Origin: Pseudobacteriovorax antillogorgiicola
GTDB lineage: Bacteria; Bdellovibrionota_B; Oligoflexia; Oligoflexales; RGVZ01
Reading direction: 5' to 3'
Length of the DNA: 54,055 nt
Assembly (NCBI GenBank): GCA_945865565.1
Contig: CAMBEK010000005.1
Location: 1-54,055 of the forward strand
The position numbers were made by a program, and so were the translations under genes. Each line of letters begins with the position of its first letter. The first letter of the stretch is position 1. Of the stretch, positions 43,414-54,055 are shown piece by piece. The notes below the pieces were generated by a model. That model did not search any database. It was not told where the DNA came from and saw nothing but the letters and a program-made list of their open reading frames with translations.

Positions 43414-45197
43414 GCGTTAATTCCTGCGTCAATGGTTTGAATCAAGGCGGCAATTTCCGATTCGTTGACGCTATAACTCTTCAGGCGGAAAAGAGCCTCA
43501 CGGCACCAGATCGCTTCTTCCGGCGAGAGATCCAGTTGGGAGTTCGCGTTCAGCTTTTCAGAAAGATTATTAATCAATTTTTGGCCCAGAGATGCAATCC
43601 GACGACGGACAAATCCACTACGCATCATCTGCTGTTCGACTCTGGCAAGGGTGGCAATCAACTCTGCCTGCCTGGCCACGGGCAATGCCGTGACTCCGGA
43701 TTCAAATGCCTGCCAATCAGAACTTCTGCGAAGTGAGCGCAACACACTCAGACGAAGGGCATCCTGCAGTTTTGGGAGTGCATCACGGACGATCGTCTTG
43801 TCCGACTCGGAAAGGCCTGAGGAATCAATCGATTGAATTTCTTGGGTCCATGCCGTCAGCACGTTGGCCACGCGAACCATGCTGATCAAATTCGTTTCAC
43901 TGCGCTCTACCCTTTGTTCTGGAATCGAATAAGAATCACCAATGGTCATCGTATCAAGTGCTACCATTTCTTCGCCCAGAAGGACCTGCATCCCCTGCAA
44001 AAACGCCAACCCGAGGCGTTGCGAGTCCGCGGGAAAAAGATTTGAATCGCCAGATCCGAATAATGCAGCGGGATATTTCCGGGATTCGGCCCTTAAACTT
44101 TTGAAGATCGCGGCCCCAGCGCGCCAAACCCGGACTTGCTCAGACAAATCAATTGAGCCGGGCTGTCGTTGCCATTGCTCTTTACCGTTAACAATCAATT
44201 TTAGTGAGGACATTGGCTGATACGCAATTTTGAGTCGACCCGACATCCCAAGAAGTGGCGCCCCAGTTGCCGGAAGCATCTCAAAACCGAGAAGATTTCC
44301 CGAAGGATCGCGGGGATTCAACATGAGGCCACCGTATATGCGTCCGTCAAAGCCGCGTTTGACACCAAGGACATAATTAATCTCTGCCATCATCCGCGCC
44401 CAACTAACTAGTTGGATGTCTTGCTCCAGAGGCAGGTTTTTACGGCTGCGACCCGGCCCGGTTGTCCAAGGTGCTGGAGCGCTTGCAACAAGGAGCCAGC
44501 GGGACGCGATACTTCCGACATCAAAACCATCAGGACGCACAGAGTTTCCGGTGGACCGGGCTGGAATTTGCCACGGAAGGGGAGCAAATCCGTCAAAATA
44601 AAGTTTCTGCGATGACCCAATTTTCAACGGATTTTGCCATGCGTTCTGAATCAGGGCCAACAGATTGGAGTGGACCGTGCTTTCAAGTTGGGAGTCACTC
44701 GCAAAAATCCTGGAAATCATCCCGTCAGCACCACCAGGCAGCTGTAGAACGGCCTGAATCCGTTTGTCTTTGAGGATAGCCTCACGAACTTGTGGAACGA
44801 GTACCTGCGGAAGTGAACCGTAAGTTTCAAGGGTTCTTGTCAGGACCCTGTGCGACCAGCGAGGAGCACATTCGCAATCCGAAACAGCCCACAGCAGTTC
44901 ATCGTAATCCATGGCCTGAAATCGTTCGCGAACCGCGGAGCCTTTAAGGATATCAACGCCACTGAAAGTAACGCGGATTGAATCGTTTTCAAGAGGCAAC
45001 GTGGCATCCTGAGCGATTCCCTGCCCATTGGATTCCAAGGATCCATTCTCATAAAGTTTCGGTAGATCGCTACTCGACCGGGGCGTGTCCTGTGCACCGT
45101 CCTCGGAACCCATAAAATTTCCAGGAAAAATCCACTGGCAACCCGACAAGGTCTGAGCGATCAGTAGAACGGCAACGATTTTAAATATTCGACGCAT
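43389..45197 (-). CDS. Large lipoprotein, unknown function (first gene of the surface operon)
   Basis: This protein of about 602 residues has an N-terminal lipid site (TLSGC, Cys20) and should be in the outer membrane or exposed at the surface. No known domain is recognised. The first 150 mature residues are charged, with DCECAPRW holding a Cys pair; the central part has beta-rich Gly segments (FDGRIYGGLMLNPRD) and the last 200 residues look alpha-helical. I chose the ATG (MRRIFK); a TTG three codons upstream has a better-spaced GGAGG. It overlaps the beta-barrel gene by 25 bases and is divergent from the Pro-rich lipoprotein. Confidence 0.65.
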   Translation of the reverse strand: MRRIFKIVAVLLIAQTLSGCQWIFPGNFMGSEDGAQDTPRSSSDLPKLYENGSLESNGQGIAQDATLPLENDSIRVTFSGVDILKGSAVRERFQAMDYDELLWAVSDCECAPRWSHRVLTRTLETYGSLPQVLVPQVREAILKDKRIQAVLQLPGGADGMISRIFASDSQLESTVHSNLLALIQNAWQNPLKIGSSQKLYFDGFAPLPWQIPARSTGNSVRPDGFDVGSIASRWLLVASAPAPWTTGPGRSRKNLPLEQDIQLVSWARMMAEINYVLGVKRGFDGRIYGGLMLNPRDPSGNLLGFEMLPATGAPLLGMSGRLKIAYQPMSSLKLIVNGKEQWQRQPGSIDLSEQVRVWRAGAAIFKSLRAESRKYPAALFGSGDSNLFPADSQRLGLAFLQGMQVLLGEEMVALDTMTIGDSYSIPEQRVERSETNLISMVRVANVLTAWTQEIQSIDSSGLSESDKTIVRDALPKLQDALRLSVLRSLRRSSDWQAFESGVTALPVARQAELIATLARVEQQMMRSGFVRRRIASLGQKLINNLSEKLNANSQLDLSPEEAIWCREALFRLKSYSVNESEIAALIQTIDAGINAWDAAAAI

Positions 45198-45274
45198 GGA
45201 TATCAACAACATGCCTCCAACACGGACGATGAGCAATTCGCACACCAAGCGTAACCCATTGTAATGCTGAAGGC

Positions 45275-45324
45275 TGTCGATAAATAAGACGACATAATCC
45301 AGCCAAATGTCAAAATATTCGACA
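45275..45324. promoter_or_regulatory. Paired TGTC...GACA inverted repeats in a divergent promoter region
   Basis: Two inverted repeats share the half-site TGTC(G)/(C)GACA: TGTCG-N10-CGACA (45275-45294) and a near palindrome TGTC...GACA (45308-45324). Their centres are about 31 bases apart, close to three helical turns, so two regulator dimers could bind the same DNA face. On the minus strand a TTGACA -35-like sequence lies inside the second repeat. A plus-strand -10-like CATAAT follows the first repeat. Confidence 0.5.
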
Positions 45325-45442
45325 CTTTATCAAGCGCCCAAGACTGATCTGCCCTTTTCTCGACGAGAGATTCGGGACTTGCATCGCCAAAGCCTTGGTG
45401 GCTCGGGACTTGCAGAGTTTCCAGCAAACCCGGAGGAAAAAA

Positions 45443-46237
45443 ATGAAACGTATACAGGCCATCAGCATGTCGACACCGAAGATCAAGTTGCCCATGCAGG
45501 CACTCGCCGCACTGGCCCTGCTCTCGATCAACATCGGGTGCGTTTCAAAGGCTCCGAGCGTCGATGTCGCGCCGGGGTCACAGCGGAACCCCAACGCCAC
45601 AGGGACGATCCCAGGCAATGGATTTGATCAGACCATGGACACGGGCTCACTGAGCGCCGTACTCGATGAACGGATGCTAAAAGATCAGTTCAATATAAAC
45701 ACCGCAAACCTGAACTACAAATTTAGTTACCTCGGCAAGTCCGAATCAGGGGCCATTCGTTTTAGCTCCGGAAAATCACGAGTGAGCCTCTCCAAACTGA
45801 AATCGGGTCAGTCTGGAACCGTCTCTCTGGAAATTTCTGAAGGAGCTACGTTGCGCCTTAAAGGTGAACAAACCAACGTAACCCTGCGCCCGGGGCAAAA
45901 TGAGATGTCCCTGAACCTTCGTAGCGTTAGCCCCCCGACCCCACCGCCAGGTACGAATCCGGGAACAGGTCCAGGAACAAACCCAGGGACGAATCCAGGC
46001 ATAATTAACAACGGGATCACCCCGCCACAGGACACAAGCTTGTCGATCAATGTGACGATGGATGGAGCGACCCCGCCGCCAGCGCAGCCTAACGTTCAGC
46101 CTAACGTTCAACCTAACGCGCAGCCCAACGTTCAGCCAAATATCCAGCCGAACGTGACGCCACAGACACAACCTCAGGCGTGGAATGGAGTCGGTGACCG
46201 CGGTAATGAAAATTGGAGCATTGAGTCAATAGAGTAA
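45443..46237 (+). CDS. Proline/glycine-repeat lipoprotein
   Basis: This 264-residue exported protein has a hydrophobic stretch ending in NIGC (Cys33, an imperfect lipobox). A compact domain of about 100 residues (LNYKFSYLGKSESGAIRFSSGKSRVSL... LRPGQNEMSLNL) is probably a beta sandwich. It is followed by a flexible tail of GTNPGTGPG and QPNV repeats that ends in an acidic WSIESIE motif. GGAGG lies seven bases before the ATG. It diverges from the surface operon across the paired inverted repeats and ends in a strong terminator. The tail suggests an extended, surface-exposed anchor or adhesin-like stalk. Confidence 0.65.
   Translation: MKRIQAISMSTPKIKLPMQALAALALLSINIGCVSKAPSVDVAPGSQRNPNATGTIPGNGFDQTMDTGSLSAVLDERMLKDQFNINTANLNYKFSYLGKSESGAIRFSSGKSRVSLSKLKSGQSGTVSLEISEGATLRLKGEQTNVTLRPGQNEMSLNLRSVSPPTPPPGTNPGTGPGTNPGTNPGIINNGITPPQDTSLSINVTMDGATPPPAQPNVQPNVQPNAQPNVQPNIQPNVTPQTQPQAWNGVGDRGNENWSIESIE
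46085..46156 (+). repeat. 12-base tandem repeat encoding QPNV
   Basis: Six 12-base units encode QPNV, QPNV, QPNA, QPNV, QPNI and QPNV in the tail of the Pro-rich lipoprotein. The first two units are identical at the DNA level; the others diverge mostly at silent or conservative positions. Confidence 0.9.
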
Positions 46238-46264
46238 ACTACCGTACGAGAATCGATCCGAAAA

Positions 46265-46292
46265 GGGACCCAATATGGGTCCCTTTTTTTTT
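46265..46292 (+). terminator. Strong Rho-independent terminator
   Basis: A perfect seven-base stem GGGACCC/GGGTCCC with loop AATAT and nine following T (with an A-run before it) lies 27 bases after the Pro-rich lipoprotein stop. Confidence 0.92.
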
Positions 46293-46418
46293 GCCCAACC
46301 CCGTAACAGATGAGCCGATTCCAGATTTATTATGTAAGGGCCAAAACCATACCAACCTCACACCCCCGCGTTCTTTGTCGATGGACAATCAGAACAGCCC
46401 TCAGACACGGGAGACCTT

Positions 46419-47393
46419 ATGGTCGCGCAGGCTCAAACGATGCAAAGAAGTCGGAACGCCGAAGAAACGATTATTTCACCTCAGGTTTTCGAAAGCCTTA
46501 GGCTACTTCGAAAACAAATGGAACTTCTTGTCCCCGAAAAACCACTGGTGTCATCGGTTTCCCTTTGCGCGATTCTGGCACAGGCTCACGTCTTGCTCGA
46601 AGACGTCCCCGGAATTGGCAAAACAACCTTCATCAAATCCATCGCAAAAATGTTGGGACTGGACTTCAAGCGCGTTCAGTTCACCAATGACGTTCTACCG
46701 AGCGATGTGATTGGGGTTGAAGTTTACAACCAGGAGAAACATAAATTTGAATTCCACAGGGGACCGATCTTCACCCATATTGTCCTGGCCGATGAACTGA
46801 ACAGGGCATCACCACGCACCCAATCGGCTCTTCTCGAAGCGATGGGAGAAGGATCCGTTACCACCGAGGGTAAGTCACAGATGCTGCCCCGCCCCTTCAT
46901 TGTCTTTGCCACACAGAACCCAAACGAAAGCATTGGAACCTATCCACTGCCAGAAAGCCAATTGGATCGATTCGCAGCCAAAATCAGGCTGGATTATCCA
47001 TCCAAGGCCAAAGAAATAGAAATTCTGAGGGTTGCCACCCTTGATCCACTGTCGACAGTTCCAGAAAAACTACTCGCCATGGAAGACCTCTTTAAAACAC
47101 AAGCAGCCCTAAACGGAGTTTTCGTTGCGGATCGCGTCTTATCCGTCGCTAAGCGTGTTATTGACGCATCCAGGCATGCTGAAAGCATCAAGCTCGGAAT
47201 ATCAACACGAGGCGGAGTCTCATGGATCCGGATGGCAAAGGCCAGGGCATTACTCGAAGGCCGAGACTACGTGATCCCCGACGATCTCATTCATCTTGCG
47301 ATCTCATGCCTTGCCCACAGGATTATCCCACGCGCAGGTCTTGATAACTCCGAGGCCATTAAAAACATTCTTGCGCAGGTGGAAGTCGATTGA
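46419..47393 (+). CDS. MoxR-family AAA+ ATPase
   Basis: This 324-residue cytoplasmic AAA+ ATPase has Walker A DVPGIGKTT (about 62-70), Walker B IVLADELNRA and sensor 1 FATQNPNESIGTYPLPESQLDRF, the classic MoxR signature. The usual role is a chaperone for assembly or activation of partner proteins, often together with DUF58 and transglutaminase partners, as here. GGGAG lies five bases before the ATG. It is followed by the DUF58 gene within 31 bases. Confidence 0.93.
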   Translation: MVAQAQTMQRSRNAEETIISPQVFESLRLLRKQMELLVPEKPLVSSVSLCAILAQAHVLLEDVPGIGKTTFIKSIAKMLGLDFKRVQFTNDVLPSDVIGVEVYNQEKHKFEFHRGPIFTHIVLADELNRASPRTQSALLEAMGEGSVTTEGKSQMLPRPFIVFATQNPNESIGTYPLPESQLDRFAAKIRLDYPSKAKEIEILRVATLDPLSTVPEKLLAMEDLFKTQAALNGVFVADRVLSVAKRVIDASRHAESIKLGISTRGGVSWIRMAKARALLEGRDYVIPDDLIHLAISCLAHRIIPRAGLDNSEAIKNILAQVEVD

Positions 47394-47424
47394 TGCCGTC
47401 CAGGCAGGACCGGAGCATAGAACG

Positions 47425-48506
47425 ATGTATTATAAATCCGTAAACAGGGGACTGTCCCTGACCACACCCGGTGTCTATGCCTTGGTGTTGGTCTTTGTGT
47501 CTGGACTAATCGCAGTAAACACGGGAACAAACGCGCTATTTCTCTTCCTGGCCTGCGGATTGAGCTTAATCCTCATCTCCGGAATTCTGTCGGAATCCGC
47601 GATAAAAAACTACGAAATCGACGGATATTTGCAGCATACTGCTGAAACAGGAAAACCATTTGAATTACTCATCATCGTCAAGAACCAGCATCGATACGCA
47701 CCAATTTACGGATTCGAAAATTACGCCGTAAAGAAGATCCCAAACTCGCTTATTCTGCCGGCCAAGCCAAAAGAGACCTACGGGCACGGTAACGTCCTGA
47801 GCCTTCCTGCAAAGGCATCAAAGACCATCGGAATGCAAATGGAGTCGATGGAGAGAGGTCAATACAGCTCCATCAAGTTTCTTCTTCGAACAAACTTTCC
47901 TTTTGGACTCATCGACAAATTCAAGATAACCGAAGCCAAGGGCTTCCTCATCGTCCTCCCAAAAATAATCCCTGATCTCTATGAAAATTTAAAACGAGAT
48001 TATCGGCGCCGCGTTGCCAACAGGGACGATGAACGAGAGTTTTTCTCTCACCGCCCCCACTCGACACAGGATTCAACCCGCCACGTCGATTGGAAAAAGA
48101 GTGCAGGGAAACCCACCAGACACTGGGTACAAAAGGAATACCGTTCCGAAGTTGCTGAGTTTGGGATTCTGTTACGGACGAACTGGAGCATCATGCTCCG
48201 GACATCGACCGCTGAAACATACGAACACATGATCAGTGTGCTGAGAACCGCCGCAGAGGTGGTAAAAGAGGCGTCGCGTGAGCTGGTCTTACTGCATCAG
48301 GACGGGACATACACGGTTGGTTACGACGCAATCAGTCAGCATCTGGCTTCGATACCTCAGTTTGACGAGAAAAACACCAAGTGGCGACACCCCGAATCCA
48401 AGTCCGAACTGAAGGGCATTTTCCTTGAGCTTGAATTGTCTGCTGATGGATATGAATGGGGTGAATACATCAGCCCTGCATCCATCATGCCCACAGGAAG
48501 CGCGAC

Positions 48507-48510
<4 letters not shown>
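47425..48510 (+). CDS. DUF58 domain protein
   Basis: This 361-residue membrane-associated protein has two N-terminal helices (about 12-55), then a cytoplasmic region with the DUF58 motif STQDSTRHVDWKKSAGKPTRHWVQKE (the DxxRxxxWxxSA core). I chose the ATG preceded by GGAG at nine bases; an earlier frame overlaps the MoxR end and is not needed. DUF58 proteins work with MoxR ATPases and are linked to envelope or secreted protein complexes. The following transglutaminase gene starts in its last codons (ATGA). Confidence 0.88.
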
Positions 48511-52447
<3,937 letters not shown>

Positions 52448-52451
<4 letters not shown>

Positions 52452-53746
52452 TGTTGGGCTTCTATGAGAGCAGCATCGAAGACCTGGCTTAGCGCTGCGG
52501 CGCTACGGTCCCCGTCGTAACGCACGCCATTGATAAACAGACTTGGTGTGCCCGTGACACCAATCCTGTCTGCCACTGCGACATCGTCCTTCAATTTGTT
52601 TACGAGGTCTTGAGACTTGCGGCAGACTTCGATGGCATCGGAAGAGAGACCAACATCCTTGGCCCATTTAACGGCATTTTCGGCAGATGCCTCTGATTGC
52701 CTGGAAAAAGCCATGTCCGCGTATTCCCAAAATTTTCCGTATTGCCCCGCACAACGGGCCATGGCTGCGATCGCACAAGAATGTTCGTGCATGCGGCCAT
52801 GAATATTTAGATTGCAGGATTGGTCCAGCGGGTAATTGCGAAAAACAAATAAAACTCTCGAACCGTACTTTGCTTTTAACCCTTTGATCGTAGCAGCCAA
52901 AACGGCGCAACCGGGACACTGAAAGTCAACAAATTCATGAATGATGACTTTCGCCTGTTCGTTTCCGTACCGGTAATCTTCTCCGGCGCCGGCGTATGCA
53001 GAGCGCGACAGCGGAATCACTTGGACGGACTGAGCGGTCTTTGGCGGCAGCTGGGATCCTGGTTGAACGATCGACTGGGCCGACAGGGGATTCAATGCCG
53101 CAGCGCGCGGGGAAATTGCACTTGAGAACTGGGTGTAGCTATAAGCGGAAACCGCAGTGATCATGAGGGCAAGCAAACCACCAATCGCAACCGCATCCTT
53201 TCGAAACGGTCGTGCGAGCTGGGCCCGGCCGTAATGCAACGAGGCGGCCAATAGAAGGCACACCAGGTAAATGCCAGCACACGCCAGGCAAAATGCTTTG
53301 ACGACAGTCAATACTAGTGCACCGAGCACCACGGAAACAACAACACCAATGATCACCAAAACCGCGTGGGTTTGGGAAGCCATTCGTCCGGCAAATCCGC
53401 TGCGCGCAGAAGCAGCTCGCATCACATTGAACACGAGCAGCGAAATAAAAAAGGCAATCCCAAAGATCCCAAGGGGCACACCCCAGATTTCGCTGTAAGA
53501 ACTCGCCGCAACGGCATCACAACTGATCGTTTCATTGACGTTACAAAATGCGTTGGTGGCACCGGTAGTTTTAAACGCAAGGTGGTGGCGCAGTGCGTAC
53601 ACAGAAAGTGAGAGCCCCAAAAGGCCCAAAGCAGCGTCAGCGAAAAGGCTTAAAGAAAACGAAAGTCCGCCAGATTCTGGCGCCAGGCGCTTGGATTGTG
53701 CGGAATGTCCGCTGGACCCGTGGCCCGATGAGGTGTGCGTCGTCAT
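52448..53746 (-). CDS. VKOR-DsbA fusion, disulfide-bond formation protein
   Basis: This 432-residue inner-membrane protein fuses a vitamin K epoxide reductase domain (four helices; loop Cys C68 and C76 in FCNVNETISC, active-site C153-L-A-C156) to a DsbA-like thioredoxin domain at about 255-430 (active site C277-P-G-C280, cis-Pro in VTGTPSLF). The VKOR part would reoxidise the DsbA part with quinone, replacing DsbB. The N-terminus is Ser/His-rich. I chose the ATG after GAGG; an upstream frame is longer without support. The many exported Cys-rich lipoproteins in the window are likely clients. Confidence 0.9.
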
Positions 53747-53875
53747 GATTTTAAACCTCGTTATATCACCGAAAGCATTGATGAAACCGGGGGCTAAAGG
53801 TACGACCTTAGCCGGAGATTTAGCGGTTGACAAGCCAATGCCATTCCAGCAAATTCCCCGTCGGCCAACAGATGT

Positions 53876-53951
53876 GGGGCATTAGCTCAGTTGGTAGAGC
53901 GCTGCCATGGCATGGCAGAGGTCAACGGTTCGACCCCGTTATGCTCCACCA
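53876..53951 (+). tRNA. tRNA-Ala (GGC)
   Basis: This 76-base cloverleaf has anticodon GGC in the loop ATGGCAT, stem CTGCC/GGCAG, T-loop GGTTCGACC and encoded CCA. The acceptor stem contains the G3-U70 wobble pair, the main identity mark for alanyl-tRNA synthetase. The remaining 104 bases of the window show no gene. Confidence 0.95.
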
Positions 53952-54055
53952 CCTCCTCTGCTGGTCCGACCCAATCCGTCATTCTGAACCAAACGAAGCA
54001 CAAAGCAATCCCGGCGGCTGTCTGCTGGATCTGTGCGGAAAATTTCCAAAGTAGA

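Noticed and set aside
47296-47424. N-terminal extension of the DUF58 protein overlapping MoxR
   Set aside because: The extra 43 residues look random and the ATG at 47425 has a ribosome site just before the first helix.
53952-54055. Possible gene after tRNA-Ala
   Set aside because: Frames here are short, lack ribosome sites and run off the window; nothing can be supported.

Overview
The window looks like a chromosomal segment of a diderm (Gram-negative) bacterium of about 50-55% GC. The basis is many lipobox lipoproteins, an outer-membrane beta-barrel protein, SIMPL, YihY, PrmA/RsmE, an initiator tRNA of bacterial type and consistent GGAGG-like ribosome binding sites. The mix of genes (many secreted proteases and lipoproteins, a VKOR-DsbA fusion, MoxR/DUF58/transglutaminase, an RdgC-like protein) reminds me of Bdellovibrionota/Oligoflexia or a former deltaproteobacterial lineage, but this assignment is inference. 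No rRNA, phage, insertion sequence or CRISPR array was seen.

Layout. 0-4.5 kb: a nucleoside-type ABC importer (two permeases, a double ATPase, a BMP binding protein) on the minus strand, truncated at the window edge. 4.6-9.4 kb: a peroxiredoxin-like protein, a small lipoprotein, a DUF4383 membrane protein, a saccharopine-dehydrogenase-family enzyme and an OmpR/histidine-kinase pair. 9.4-13.6 kb: a putative secreted papain-like protease, a SIMPL protein, a YihY/BrkB membrane protein and an RdgC-like protein. 13.9-21 kb: Smr, PrmA and RsmE in one run, then a membrane protein with duplicated HAMP-like segments, aconitase, and a large multi-pass membrane protein. 21-23 kb: initiator tRNA with terminator, a MAPEG protein and a divergent UbiB-like kinase. 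23.2-24.75 kb: an AT-rich AbiE toxin-antitoxin module with a perfect 12-bp inverted repeat lying over its promoter.

24.8-32.7 kb: a secreted M28 peptidase, two small proteins, a lipoprotein, an aminotransferase, and a minus-strand operon of lipoprotein, alpha/beta hydrolase and enolase-superfamily enzyme. 32.9-38.5 kb: GH3-like adenylating enzyme, zinc metallopeptidase and ATP-grasp ligase in a row, then a lipoprotein hydrolase and TcdA. 38.5-40.6 kb: a membrane-bound SpoIIE-type phosphatase.

40.6-46.3 kb is the most unusual part: a minus-strand operon of a large lipoprotein, an outer-membrane beta-barrel protein and a lipoprotein that appears to be a caspase-fold (clostripain-like) protease whose catalytic His and Cys are separated by a long array of GDLKx pentapeptides. 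A divergent lipoprotein carries Pro/Gly and QPNV repeats. The promoter region between them holds two spaced TGTC...GACA inverted repeats. 46.4-50.7 kb is a MoxR-DUF58-transglutaminase operon, followed by a convergent prolyl aminopeptidase, a duplicated-domain protein coupled to a VKOR-DsbA fusion, and tRNA-Ala(GGC).
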